A stretch of 64,000 bases of DNA from DATMER01 sp035556715 (GCA_035556715.1 DATMER010000012.1:3344-67343), one strand, 5' to 3'; shown: positions 52,179-61,346, numbered from the stretch's first letter. Translations and numbers: made by a program. The notes: a model not told the origin generated them from the letters alone.

Positions 52179-52623
52179 CGGCCAGATCCTTATCTCTCCC
52201 TGCAAGGCGTTTGAGGCGAATCAACTCCTCCTTCCGGAGGACCAGGACTTCAACTCCGAAGATCCGGACTCTCTCCAGGAGATCCTCGTTCCATTGGAAA
52301 GGAGGACCGACCAGGAGATCGACAACGAGGAAGGGTTGGGTTCCATGACTCCAGGAAAAAGCCCTCATCCCCTTCTCGTCAGCTATCTTCAACAACGCTT
52401 CGGCGGATATGGCACTCGCCCTGGGGATCGGTTGCTGCGGCGAAAAGCCCAACCCGGTCAAAGTGTCCCATAAGAGCATGAGGTTGTCATCCTGAGCATC
52501 CACGACGAGGTCCAGGTCCATCGTTACCCGCACCACCCCATGCGCCAGGGAGGCGAAGCCTCCTGCCACTGCGAAACGAGCGCCCGTGGAGGCAAGAGAC
52601 CTCAGGATGTCGGCATAGTCCAT
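52150..52623 (-). CDS. Nucleotidyltransferase-fold protein (AbiEii/MNT-like)
   Basis: A 157-residue protein. The Pol-beta-type nucleotidyltransferase signature is visible: GGFASLAHG (the GG/GS core), then VTMDLDLVVD with the two metal-binding Asp, and a later Asp in FLVVDLLVG. After that come IFGVEVLVLRKEELIRLKR and RDKDLADVRELEK, typical of AbiEii/DUF1814-related or MNT proteins. Such enzymes modify tRNA or partner proteins in toxin-antitoxin and phage-defence systems. The gene is followed by an overlapping small gene, which could be its partner. The fold is well supported, the function inferred. Confidence 0.78.
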   Translation of the reverse strand: MDYADILRSLASTGARFAVAGGFASLAHGVVRVTMDLDLVVDAQDDNLMLLWDTLTGLGFSPQQPIPRASAISAEALLKIADEKGMRAFSWSHGTQPFLVVDLLVGPPFQWNEDLLERVRIFGVEVLVLRKEELIRLKRLAGRDKDLADVRELEKLP

Positions 52624-52695
52624 GAAGAGTCCTTATGTCTGCCGGTGACTGGCGTCGCTTCCGCCTCTTTTAGACCCGCGGTTCCTGCCGCCAGC

Positions 52696-53148
52696 CTAGA
52701 CTCTCTTCTCCGTCCAGGGATCGTATCGCAAGACGAGGGGTGCTGGTCGGAGGGCAGATGGCCGACGTAATCCATGCGTCACTATACCGACTCTCAGGTG
52801 AAAAGAGAGCCCCGCCAGGGGGGGCGACATGAGGTAGCCCGGCACGTAAGTGCCGGGTTCGGATGGAAAGTCCGATCGACCTGGTTTCCCTACCCTGAGC
52901 TTTCCTCCTGCCTGAGTTGCTACCTGATGAGGCGTCAGCCTAACTGGACAGTATTGCGGCAAGCCCGCGAGCTGCTCGCGGGAGAACGTCCCGGGCTCGG
53001 GACCCACCCCGCCCGGAAGGAGCCTCTCGACATCGCTCCGGGTGGAGCGATTCCAGAGAAGGGTGCCGATCCCGATGCCGGCTGCCGCGCCGGCCGCGAC
53101 TCCTCCGCCCACTGCCGTCATGACCCGAAGCCACCGTTTCATCTTCAT
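52696..53148 (-). pseudogene. Truncated membrane-anchored protein (DUF6920/DUF6544-like N-terminus)
   Basis: Starts at the ATG at 53148 with GGAGG upstream and an N-terminal helix (VMTAVGGGVAAGAAAGIGIG). Residues ~30-60 (LLPGG...FSREQLAGLP) resemble the start of DUF6920-type proteins, which normally continue with a pVqRY motif and ~200 more residues. Here the sequence changes at LAGLPQYCPVRLT into low-complexity reading through an intergenic hairpin, so the body of the protein is missing. It is probably a remnant. Confidence 0.5.
52838..52857. repeat. Perfect hairpin CCCGGCAC-GTAA-GTGCCGGG
   Basis: An 8-bp perfect stem with a 4-nt loop inside the decayed region downstream of the truncated gene. 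It looks like a dispersed extragenic palindrome or the end of a small mobile element. No further copy is visible in this window. Confidence 0.45.
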
Positions 53149-53285
53149 CGCCTCCTCGGACTTTAGCGTACAGCGGAGGACGAAGAGGTGCTTCCCTCCG
53201 GCAGGTGGCTCGCCAGCGCCGTAACCTCGCAGCATGCCGCCGGACTCGACGAGCGTGCCGCCGTTATCGATCGGCGCGCCAGGTC

Positions 53286-53738
53286 TGTGATTTGGCGCCT
53301 CGCCTTAACCTATCGGCGTCTTGCCCTAACCTATCGGCGACTCACTCCAACCTATCGGCGTCTCGCCTTTACCTTAGGGAGGCTTGACCTAACCTATCGG
53401 TGACTCGCCTTACCTCCTGGCCGGCTCGCCCAAACCCTATCGGCGCCTCGGCCTGATCTATCGGCGGCTCCTCCAAACCTATCGGTGACTCGCCTCAACC
53501 TATCGGCAGCTTGCCCGAACCTATCGGCGGCTCGGCCGAACCTGGCGCCGACTGCACCAAACCTATCGGCGCCTTGCCCTGACCTGTCAGCGACTCTCGC
53601 GAACCTATCGGCGGCCCGCCCACATCCACCGGTGACTCCCCATAACCTATCGACGGCTCGCCCCAACCTATCGGCGTCTCGCCTCTGTAGCCGGGCGAGA
53701 GGCCGATAGGTTACGGCGACACGCCGATAGGTTCCGGC
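53286..53738. repeat. 21-bp tandem array with two terminal inverted units (array C)
   Basis: Eighteen contiguous degenerate units of consensus AACCTATCGGCGNCTCGCCCN run from 53307 to 53685. All are exactly 21 bp except one of 22 bp at 53433-53454. A weak leading unit precedes them (from 53286). Two inverted units of the same 21-bp period follow (53692-53712 and 53713-53733), so unit 18 and the first inverted unit can form a long hairpin. There are no spacers. The 22-bp unit breaks the reading frame, which argues against a coding heptad repeat. The array fills most of the 707-bp gap between 53149 and 53855; no gene is seen in the rest. Confidence 0.85.
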
Positions 53739-53855
53739 AGACGGGAAAGGTACTTATAGAGATGGCGAAGTCTTCGTCCGAAGGGCGAAGGACCTGGCCG
53801 CGACGGCAAAGGACTGCGGGGAGGCGGCCAGCGGGACCGGCCGCCTCCCGAAGGC

Positions 53856-55742
53856 TCAGGGCTCGTAGAAGAAGGTCGTCTGGATCATCCAGGGACCCAC
53901 GCCTCCGTCACCGTTGTGGAGCCTCAGGCCCGTCACAAGGGAGACGAGGTAGGTGCACTTGTGCAGCACGTTCGGCGGACTGTTCGGCACCGGGAGTGCC
54001 GGGTTGTTCGCGTGCACCAGCGCGGGGTTGGTGTTGCCCGCGAATGGAATGGGCGGATCGCTCAGGCTGACGTTGTAGGAGCCGTCGTTGCTGGCGATTC
54101 CGATGCTCGTCGAGCTCAGGTGTGGGTGGTGCACCGTGTAGGCAACGTGGATGCTGCCGGTCAGGATGGCGCAGGGAGTCGACTCCAGGTGCTCCTTCAT
54201 CGCCAGCTTCAGGAACGGCGGGTTGTTGTTCACGATCATCGAATTCAAGGTCGTGCCGTCGCCCGGCATGGCACCGAAGGTCGAGGTGGCCTTGTCGATC
54301 ACTTCGCGGGCCTCGAAGCGCACCGCGAACTTCTCGATGCCGATCCGATCACCGGCAGGGACTGCCTGGCCTGGGCCGGCGGCGGCGCCCGGCACGTCGG
54401 GCTCGGTGGTGAGCACGGTCGTATTGATCCCCATCAGGCCGTCCGAATCGATGTACACGAAGTCCGGGATGTCCACCGGATCGACGTCGAGGCGTTCGAT
54501 GAATGTACGCTCGATGCTCCGGTTGACGTCGAGCCATCCGTTCGCATCCAGATCGGTGACCTGAGCCACGATGTCCACGATCTTGAACGGTGAGAACCGC
54601 AGCATCTGGCCTACCTGGATGGGTTCGAACAGGGTGGCGTTGGCGCCGACTCCGACAATCCGCGAGAAGTTTCCGATGGCAGGTGGCGGACCACCGTTGG
54701 GTGTCGTGGTGTCGCTCACCAGGAAGCGGTACTCGATCGGATTTCCGGCGCCGGTCGTCAATGCCGCGCTCCCGGTCATCCGGATGACGCTGGTGAGCGC
54801 ATTCTTCGCCGCTCCCGCGTAGCCATCGGCGTCGAAGCCGTTGAGGAGGGCGCCATCGGGGATCGTGAAGGCGAGTCCGACCTTGGTCCAGATGGTGGGG
54901 ATCGGCCCCGGATCCGTGACCGGAACGTCCACGCACAGCTCGACGCACAGGCAGGGCCCGCTGTCGTGCCGCCCCGGCGTCCGCCCTTGCGATGGGTTTT
55001 CCTGGAGCAGGACGTTACCGTCGGCATCCACGATCTTGAAGTAGACGTCGGGGCCGCCGAAGAGCTCGACGTCGATCCAGGTACCCTTGCGGTAGGTCTC
55101 TCCCGGGTAGTCGATGCGGAAGATCCCGCTGCCCGAGGTGACGTCGCTGCCGAGGTTGTCCTGCTGCAACCAGTCCACGTCGAACGCGGTCACTGTGACG
55201 TTGCCGATGCCGACGTTCTTGTCCTTGCAGGCGGTGACCTTGCCCACGATCGTCCAGGCATCGGCCAGCTTCTTGAGCCAGCACCAGATCTTCGACGGCA
55301 GGATGATCTTGACCAGCCCTTCTTCGCCGGAACGCAGGGGATCGTAGGTGCCGAGGAAGAGGATCTTCCTCTCGCGCAACGGCGCCGTGCGCTGCCGGTG
55401 CTTGGGCAGCGGCACGTTGTCGATGACGGCGTAGAGGTCAAGCAGACCTCCTTGATAACCCCTTTCGATCAGGCAGAAGGAGCCGTCCTCCTCCGTCTTG
55501 CCCTTCAGGACGAGCCCCGCGTTCGCCAGGGCTCCCTTCAGGTCCTCTTCGCTCACCGCCCGGAGAGCCCTCTTCAGATCCGAAGCATGGTCGGCCGTCC
55601 CGAGGCTGTCGCCCGACGCCTCCTTGTGCTTCGATGGGATCGCGTAGATCTCCGCCCCGGCAATCCGGTCGAAGATCTTGAGCTTGCCGCAGAGCAGCCC
55701 ATACAAATAGCCCTTCAACGTACAGCGTCGATCAGAAAGCAT
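53856..55742 (-). CDS. Large beta-rich protein with transthyretin-like domain, unknown
   Basis: A 628-residue protein without a signal peptide, starting at the ATG at 55742 (MLSDRRCTLKGYLYGLLCGK). The first ~150 residues contain a segment like a TTR domain (AGLVLKGKTEEDGSFCLIERGY). A second TTR-like domain runs from about residue 165 (VGKVTACKDKNVGIGNVTVTA, GSGIFRIDYPGETYR) to PCLCVELCVDVP. The remaining ~370 residues are unrecognised (IRMTGSAALTTGAGNPIEYRF). It has several Cys but no catalytic motif. Array C lies just beyond its 3' end and PhzF just upstream. I can only describe it as a multi-domain, probably structural protein. Confidence 0.7.
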   Translation of the reverse strand: MLSDRRCTLKGYLYGLLCGKLKIFDRIAGAEIYAIPSKHKEASGDSLGTADHASDLKRALRAVSEEDLKGALANAGLVLKGKTEEDGSFCLIERGYQGGLLDLYAVIDNVPLPKHRQRTAPLRERKILFLGTYDPLRSGEEGLVKIILPSKIWCWLKKLADAWTIVGKVTACKDKNVGIGNVTVTAFDVDWLQQDNLGSDVTSGSGIFRIDYPGETYRKGTWIDVELFGGPDVYFKIVDADGNVLLQENPSQGRTPGRHDSGPCLCVELCVDVPVTDPGPIPTIWTKVGLAFTIPDGALLNGFDADGYAGAAKNALTSVIRMTGSAALTTGAGNPIEYRFLVSDTTTPNGGPPPAIGNFSRIVGVGANATLFEPIQVGQMLRFSPFKIVDIVAQVTDLDANGWLDVNRSIERTFIERLDVDPVDIPDFVYIDSDGLMGINTTVLTTEPDVPGAAAGPGQAVPAGDRIGIEKFAVRFEAREVIDKATSTFGAMPGDGTTLNSMIVNNNPPFLKLAMKEHLESTPCAILTGSIHVAYTVHHPHLSSTSIGIASNDGSYNVSLSDPPIPFAGNTNPALVHANNPALPVPNSPPNVLHKCTYLVSLVTGLRLHNGDGGVGPWMIQTTFFYEP

Positions 55743-55900
55743 GGTCCTTCTCCTTCGATTTTGTTGCCCGTGTTGCAGCCATCGGCGCAAGGGGAGCTTT
55801 CCCCAAGCCGCCGTTCCCGAGGCTGTACACGCTCAGGCGGCCCGCAACGAACTTCGTTACAGGCGGAGAAGGAGATCTAAAAGAAAGTGGATGACGGGAG

Positions 55901-56821
55901 TCAGACTTCCGGGACTTCCATGGTTCCTTCCGAGACCAGCACCGAGCTCCCTCCGACCCGGACGGCGGTGATCTCGCCTCCCTGCTTGTCCACTTCGAGG
56001 TGGAGGAGGCTGGGACGGCCCATTTCGAAGCCCTGCTCGACGATCCAGGTGAGGGTGCCGTCGCGCTCCGGCGCACGGATTCCCAGATAGCCGCCGAGGG
56101 CGGAGACCGCGGCTCCCGTGGCGGGATCTTCCCCGATGCCGATGTCGGCCCCGAACATGCGCGCCCGGATGTGTGAGCCGGGAAGCTCGGGCTCGCGGCA
56201 GAACAGGTAGACCTCCCGGGCCCAGCCACCGCCCAGGACTTCCTCCCAGACGTCGATCCGCAGTCTCGCCCGGCGCAACGCATCCCGGCTGCGGAGAGGG
56301 ATGAAGAGGAACGGGCCGCCGCAGGAGAAGCCCTGGGGATGGTCCTCTCCCTGGGTCAGCACGTCGTCCGCAGGGATGGAGAGCATCTCCGCCAGCTCGG
56401 CCGCTTCGGGCGGCGTCGGACCCTGCTCGGGGAGCTTCGCCACCGAAAGCTGCGTGAAGACCGGACGCCCCTCCTCGCTGCGGATCAGGACGGGGATCGG
56501 GCCGACGCCCTCTTCGAAGACGATCCTCGTTTCGTCGCCGGTAAGCGGGATCTCTCCCAGGGCGGCGAGCACGTAGGCCGTGCCCACCGTGGGATGGCCC
56601 GCGAAGGGAAGCTCGGACTTCGGGGTGAAGATCCGCAGGCAGCGGGTGTTCCGCGGCTCGTCCGGCGGGAGGACGAAGACCGTCTCTGAGAGGTTGAGCT
56701 CCCGGGCGATCCGCTGCATGAGCTGGTCGGACAGGCCCCGGGCATCAGGAAAGACCGCCAGAGGATTGCCCTCCAGCGGCCGGGTGGTGAAGACGTCGGC
56801 GGTGATGTAGCGGCAGTTCAT
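55901..56821 (-). CDS. PhzF family isomerase
   Basis: A 306-residue protein of the PhzF/diaminopimelate-epimerase-like fold. Family features: N-terminal YITADVFTTRPLEGNPLAV, the catalytic Glu in LNLSETVFVLPP, the FTPKSELPFAGHPTVGTAYVL stretch split across two strands, and the anion-binding GEDPATGAAVSALGGYL. No phenazine genes are near, so the substrate is unknown; most members are orphan enzymes. Only 21 bp separates its start from the stop of the ABC permease gene upstream on the same strand, so it may be the last gene of the efflux operon. Confidence 0.88.
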   Translation of the reverse strand: MNCRYITADVFTTRPLEGNPLAVFPDARGLSDQLMQRIARELNLSETVFVLPPDEPRNTRCLRIFTPKSELPFAGHPTVGTAYVLAALGEIPLTGDETRIVFEEGVGPIPVLIRSEEGRPVFTQLSVAKLPEQGPTPPEAAELAEMLSIPADDVLTQGEDHPQGFSCGGPFLFIPLRSRDALRRARLRIDVWEEVLGGGWAREVYLFCREPELPGSHIRARMFGADIGIGEDPATGAAVSALGGYLGIRAPERDGTLTWIVEQGFEMGRPSLLHLEVDKQGGEITAVRVGGSSVLVSEGTMEVPEV

Positions 56822-56842
56822 GAAGGGAGATTGTACAGTCCC

Positions 56843-58042
56843 TCATTCGTGCCGCAGAGCTTCGATCGGGTTGAGGCGTGCCGCCCGGCGGGCAGGCAGG
56901 ATCCCGAACACGACTCCCACGGCGGCCGAGAACAGGAAGGCGACCAGCACGATCTGGGGCAGGATCACGAAGGGGACCTCGAGAGCGCCCGCGGCGAACC
57001 AGCCGCCGCCGAGTCCGGCGAGGATTCCGAGAGTGCCCCCGAGGCTGGACAGGACGACCGCCTCGACGAGGAACTGCAGCAGGACCTCCCGCGGCAGGGC
57101 TCCGATCGAGAGACGGATGCCGATCTCGCGCGTCCGCTCGGTGACGGAGACGAGCATGATGTTCATGATGCCGATGCCTCCGACCAGCAGGCTGACTCCG
57201 GCGATCGCTCCGAGGAGCGCGGTCATCGCTCCCGTGGCGCTGGCCATGGTGGCGGCGATCTCCGCCATGTCCCGCACGTTGAAGTCGTCCTCGCCGCTGG
57301 GGCGCCGCCTCTGGCGCAGGAGCGATTCGATCTGGCTCTGGACGAGGACAGTCGGACGTCCTTCCGCCGCCGAGATGTAGATGGAGGAGATGTCGGTGTT
57401 GCCCGCGATGCGGCGCTGGAAGGTGACCAGGGGCAGGAGGACGACGTCGTCCTGGTCCTGGCCCATGGCCGCCTGGCCTTTCGCGGAGAGGACGCCGATC
57501 ACCTCGGCCGGCATGCGGCCGATGCGGACCTGCTGGCCGATCGGGTCCTGGCTTCCGAACAGCTCCTTGCGCACGGTCTCGCCCAGGACGACCACCGCCC
57601 GGCCGGAGGTGACCTCGGTTTCGGTGAACGCCCGGCCCGAGCCGACCTCGTAGCCGCGCACGTCGAGGTAGTCCGGCGTGGTGCCGATGACCGAGGTGCG
57701 CCAGTTGCGGTTGCCGGAGACCACCGGCGTCTGCTGCTGCGCGGCCGGAGCGATGCCGGCCAGGCCGGAGACCTCGCTCTCGATCGCGGCGACGTCGGCC
57801 CGTTCGAAGGAGCGGGCGGCGCTGAAGGAGGGTCCCCGCCGGTTGGCGCCGGTGGAGACGATGAGGAGGTTGTCGCCGAGCTTGGCAATGTCGGCCTCGA
57901 CTTTCGCGCTCGCCCCCTCGCCGAGGGTGACGAGGACAACCACGGCGCCGACGCCGATGATCACTCCGAGCATCGTCAGAAGCGAGCGCAGGGTATTCCT
58001 GCGGATCTCGCGCAGGGACATGAGCAGGGTGGAGAGGAACAT
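56843..58042 (-). CDS. MacB-type ABC transporter permease
   Basis: A 399-residue FtsX-family permease of the MacB/LolC type. An N-terminal membrane helix (LRSLLTMLGVIIGVGAVVVLVTL) is followed by a ~220-residue periplasmic MacB_PCD domain (FTETEVTSGRAVVVLGETV, IGQQVRIGRMPAEVIGVL). Three helices carry FtsX signatures (GGIGIMNIMLVSVTERTREIGIR). Its start overlaps the ATPase stop by one base (ATGA-like TGATG). With the ATPase and the adaptor encoded upstream it forms a tripartite pump, probably exporting hydrophobic compounds or peptides. Confidence 0.92.
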   Translation of the reverse strand: MFLSTLLMSLREIRRNTLRSLLTMLGVIIGVGAVVVLVTLGEGASAKVEADIAKLGDNLLIVSTGANRRGPSFSAARSFERADVAAIESEVSGLAGIAPAAQQQTPVVSGNRNWRTSVIGTTPDYLDVRGYEVGSGRAFTETEVTSGRAVVVLGETVRKELFGSQDPIGQQVRIGRMPAEVIGVLSAKGQAAMGQDQDDVVLLPLVTFQRRIAGNTDISSIYISAAEGRPTVLVQSQIESLLRQRRRPSGEDDFNVRDMAEIAATMASATGAMTALLGAIAGVSLLVGGIGIMNIMLVSVTERTREIGIRLSIGALPREVLLQFLVEAVVLSSLGGTLGILAGLGGGWFAAGALEVPFVILPQIVLVAFLFSAAVGVVFGILPARRAARLNPIEALRHE

Positions 58043-58743
58043 CAGGCAGCCTCCTCCTTCATCTGTTCGTCGACGATGAGCCCGTCGCGGAATACGATCT
58101 GCCGCCGGGACCAGGCGGCGACGTCCGGCTCATGGGTGACCATGACGATGGTCACGCCCCGCTCGCGGTTGAGCTCGGCCAGGAGCTGCATGACCTCGTC
58201 GCTGGTGGCGGTGTCGAGGTTGCCGGTCGGCTCGTCCGCGACCAGGAGCACCGGGTCGGTGACCAGGGCGCGGGCGATCGCCACGCGCTGCTGCTGTCCG
58301 CCGGAGAGCTCGGCCGGAGTGTGGTCCTCACGGCCGGCGAGGCCGACCGATGCCAGGGCCTGACGAGCGAGACGGCGGCGCTCCGCGGCGCGCATTCGCT
58401 TGTAGATCAGCGGCAGCTCGACGTTTTCCAGGGCCGTGGTACGCGGCAGCAGGTTGAACCCCTGGAAAACGAAGCCGATGTAGTTCCTCCGCACCAGGGC
58501 GAGCTGGTTGCGGTCGAGCTTGCCCACGTCCACCCCCTGGAAGAGGTACTCGCCCGAAGTGGGGACGTCGAGGCAGCCCACGAGGTTCATGCAGGTCGAC
58601 TTGCCGGAGCCGCTCGTGCCCATCACGGCCACGAACTCTCCCTGGTGGATCGTCAGGTCGATCCCGCGAAGCGCTTCGACCGCGGCCTGCCCCGCGCCGT
58701 AGACCTTGCGGATTCCCCGCAGCTCGAGAAGCGGCTTGCTCAT
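58042..58743 (-). CDS. MacB/LolD-type ABC transporter ATPase
   Basis: A 233-residue ATP-binding subunit. Walker A is GTSGSGKST, the Q-loop is GFVFQGFNLL, the signature is LSGGQQQRVAIARAL, Walker B is LLVADEPTGNLD and the switch His is in VMVTHEPDV. The spacing is that of the LolD/MacB subfamily, which energises mechanotransmission instead of direct transmembrane transport. The stop overlaps the permease start and the start ATG overlaps the adaptor stop (ATGA), giving a tightly coupled three-gene operon. Confidence 0.94.
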   Translation of the reverse strand: MSKPLLELRGIRKVYGAGQAAVEALRGIDLTIHQGEFVAVMGTSGSGKSTCMNLVGCLDVPTSGEYLFQGVDVGKLDRNQLALVRRNYIGFVFQGFNLLPRTTALENVELPLIYKRMRAAERRRLARQALASVGLAGREDHTPAELSGGQQQRVAIARALVTDPVLLVADEPTGNLDTATSDEVMQLLAELNRERGVTIVMVTHEPDVAAWSRRQIVFRDGLIVDEQMKEEAA

Positions 58744-60062
58744 GACTTTTCCTCCTGGACGGCGATGTCGACGATGACCTCGTCCCCGGCCTTGAGCTGC
58801 GGCGAGCTGATTTCCGTACTGCGGCTGTCGGTCGCTCCCGGAGTCACCGGGACGGAGACCGGCTGACCCTGGCGCAGGACCCAGACGGTGCCGCTCGCTC
58901 TCTTTTCCCGGGAGGAGTCTCCGGACTGCTGCCCCTGCTGTCGCTGGCCGCCCCGGGGGCCTCTCTGGCTGATCCCAGGGAGGAACAGGCCTCCCTGGCG
59001 CCCGCCCTGCTCGGCCGCGGCCACTTCGGGAGGCGTGAAGCGCAGCGCCGCGTTGGCCACCAGCAGGACGTCCTCCTTGCTGTCGGTGACGACCGAGGCG
59101 GTCGCGGTCATGCCCGGACGGAGCAGCAGCTCGGCGTTGTCCACCGCGAGCACCGCTTCGTAGGTCACGACGTTCTCCGCGGCCGTGGCCACGTTGCGCA
59201 GGGAGACGACCTGCGAGGCGAACTCGCGCTGGGGATAGGCATCCACGGTGAAGGTGGCCGTCTGCCCCTCCCGGACCTTGCCGACGTCGGCCTCGTCCAC
59301 CTGGACGTGGAGGGCCATGTCGGTGAGGTCGCGGGCGATGGTGAAGAGCACCGGCGTCTGGAAGGACGCGGCCACGGTCTGCCCCGGCTCCACTGCTCGG
59401 GAGAGGACGATGCCCTCGATGGGGGAGCGGATCGCGGTCTTCTGCAGGTTGGAGCGGGATTCGGCGAGAGCCGCTTCGGCGACCGTGGCCTGGGCGCGGG
59501 CCGAGGCCACATCGGCCTGGGCTCTCCGCGCCGTAGCCTGGGCAGCGTCGAAGTCCTGCTCCGAGATCAGCCCGGCCTCTCTCAACCCCCGCGACCGCGC
59601 GAGGCTCTGGGCGGATTCCTCCGCCGTGGCCTGGGCGCGGTTGACGGAGGCAAAGGCGGCGCGGAGCTGGGCAGACGCTTCATCGGCGCGGGCCTCGGCC
59701 TGCTCGGGATCGATGGTGGCGAGGACCTGCCCCTTTTCGACCCGGTCGTTGAAGTCCACCAGGACCTCCCGGATCGTCCCCGACGACTCCGAGCCCACCT
59801 CGACGGTGTCGAGGGCTTTGAGGGTGCCCGTGGCGGAGACGGTCTCCACGAGATCGCCTATGTTGGCCGGGCTGGTGACGTAGCTCGAGGTCGTTTCTCC
59901 GCCCTGACGGCTCCGCAGAGTGAGGCCGGCGGCGATGACCGCGACCACGATGAGGGTCCAGAGGACCCGGCGCGTCCACGATCTGCGACGGCCGCTGTCA
60001 TCCAGCCCCAGGGTCGCCAGGATGTCGGCCGGTTGCTGTTGTGTCTGTTCGATCTGGCTCAT
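58740..60062 (-). CDS. HlyD/MacA-type periplasmic adaptor
   Basis: A 440-residue membrane-fusion protein. The ATG at 60062 has GAGGAGG upstream. One N-terminal membrane helix (WTRRVLWTLIVVAVIAAGLTL) is followed by the lipoyl half GDLVETVSATGTLKALDTVEVGS, a long coiled-coil (ASAQLRAAFASVNRAQATAEESAQ), and barrel domains with IVLSRAVEPGQTVAASFQ. Near the C-terminus is a Gly/Gln/Arg-rich insert (GQRQQGQQSG), which is atypical. It links the MacB pump to an outer-membrane channel encoded elsewhere. Its stop overlaps the ATPase start. Confidence 0.92.
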   Translation of the reverse strand: MSQIEQTQQQPADILATLGLDDSGRRRSWTRRVLWTLIVVAVIAAGLTLRSRQGGETTSSYVTSPANIGDLVETVSATGTLKALDTVEVGSESSGTIREVLVDFNDRVEKGQVLATIDPEQAEARADEASAQLRAAFASVNRAQATAEESAQSLARSRGLREAGLISEQDFDAAQATARRAQADVASARAQATVAEAALAESRSNLQKTAIRSPIEGIVLSRAVEPGQTVAASFQTPVLFTIARDLTDMALHVQVDEADVGKVREGQTATFTVDAYPQREFASQVVSLRNVATAAENVVTYEAVLAVDNAELLLRPGMTATASVVTDSKEDVLLVANAALRFTPPEVAAAEQGGRQGGLFLPGISQRGPRGGQRQQGQQSGDSSREKRASGTVWVLRQGQPVSVPVTPGATDSRSTEISSPQLKAGDEVIVDIAVQEEKS

Positions 60063-60212
60063 GGCTTCCCTCCTCGTTCTTGCACTCACCAGAACGAACA
60101 AGCCCAGGAAAACCAATGATTTCCGGGAAGGGGCAGGCTTTACATCCCTTACAAAAACCTTACCTGGGCCTGACGGGGGCAGGCCAGGAGGGGAGTCCTT
60201 GGGGGAGGGTTG

Positions 60213-61346
60213 CTAGCGCTCCGGGTCTGCCGATGGATTGCCGATGAATTGCCGATAGATTGCCGATAACGAGTAGGCGCGCGTCCGGCGCGCGGAGTCG
60301 GCCACCTCGATCCAGCCTTGACCCACCCACTTCCGGAGCAGGAGGCGGGCCGAGCGCTCGGAAAGACCGAGCGCGGCGGCCACCTGGTGGGCGGTGATCC
60401 GCTCGTGCCTCGCGAAAAGCCCGAGCACCGTGCGTGCCCGCGGCTCCAGACGGCGTAGCGCCTCAGGCTCCAGGGAAATCCCGGCCTCCGCCGCCCGCAG
60501 GGCTTCGTTCTTGGCGGCGGTGAACACTCCTGCCAGGGTGTTGAGGAAGTACTCCAGCCATGGGGTCAGATCGGCTTCGGCCCGGCCTTCGTAGTAGTTG
60601 TGGTGCGGATGGACCGCGAGGGAGCCATAGTAGGCTGCCAGATCCCGGGCATGGTGCTCCTCCAGGGAGAAGAGCCCTTGCAGCCCGTGACCTCCGCGAT
60701 GAAGGAGGAACGTGGCGAGGAGCCGGGCCGTCCGGCCGTTTCCGTCGTAATAGGGGTGGATCGTGACGAACTGGTAATGGGCGAGCCCGGCGATGATGGG
60801 GACCGGAAGCTGCTCCTCCTCGACCTGCCTCACCCAGGAGACCAGTCCGGACATCAGGAGCGGCACGTCTTTCGCCTCGGGTGGCAGGTAGACGATGGCG
60901 CCGGACTCCGAGTCGCGAATCACGTTCTGTCCGTCCCGCCAGGCGCTCGGTCTGGCGCGGGCTCCTCTCTCCACGAGGCCGTGAATCCGCTGGATGAGCT
61001 CCTCGGTCAGGGGCCGGCCGCTCGCGGCCCACTCTTCCACCCTCAGGAGAGCGTTCCAGTAGTTCCGGACTTCGGTCACGTCCCGCTCGCGACCGTGGAA
61101 GGGAGCGCGATTTTCTCCGATCGCCCCGATGGCCTTTTCGGCTTCGGCCAGCGTCAGGCGGTTGCCTTCGATGCGGGTGGAGAAGTGCGTCGAGCGCAGC
61201 CGAGCCCGGTGCCTCAACTCTTCATGGATGGCCGGGGGGATCGCGACGTGCTCCACGACCGCGGCCGCCGCTCCCACCTCCATGAGGGCACGCGCCATTG
61301 CCGGTGTGAGACGGTAGCGCGGTGCCCATGAGCTGGAGGTGGTCAT
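60213..61346 (-). CDS. Fic family AMP-transferase with C-terminal winged helix
   Basis: A 377-residue protein. The Fic active-site motif is HPYYDGNGRTARLL, with the catalytic His, and the N-terminal inhibitory helix motif is STRIEGN, so it is a class II enzyme restrained by its own glutamate. The C-terminal ~90 residues form a winged-helix DNA-binding domain (ITAHQVAAALGLSERSARLLLRKWV), seen in Fic proteins that regulate their own genes. The ATG at 61346 lies 11 bp after the pckA stop, and the longer frame running into pckA is not used. It probably AMPylates a cellular target; the target is unknown. Confidence 0.9.
   Translation of the reverse strand: MTTSSSWAPRYRLTPAMARALMEVGAAAAVVEHVAIPPAIHEELRHRARLRSTHFSTRIEGNRLTLAEAEKAIGAIGENRAPFHGRERDVTEVRNYWNALLRVEEWAASGRPLTEELIQRIHGLVERGARARPSAWRDGQNVIRDSESGAIVYLPPEAKDVPLLMSGLVSWVRQVEEEQLPVPIIAGLAHYQFVTIHPYYDGNGRTARLLATFLLHRGGHGLQGLFSLEEHHARDLAAYYGSLAVHPHHNYYEGRAEADLTPWLEYFLNTLAGVFTAAKNEALRAAEAGISLEPEALRRLEPRARTVLGLFARHERITAHQVAAALGLSERSARLLLRKWVGQGWIEVADSARRTRAYSLSAIYRQFIGNPSADPER

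Noticed and set aside
53394..53709. Coding heptad-repeat protein in array C (GRAADRF or NLSAARP type)
   Set aside because: Several frames are open on both strands because the unit is 21 bp. The single 22-bp unit breaks any long frame, and there is no plausible start signal.
53286..53738. CRISPR array
   Set aside because: Units are contiguous with no spacers, are degenerate, and no cas gene is present.
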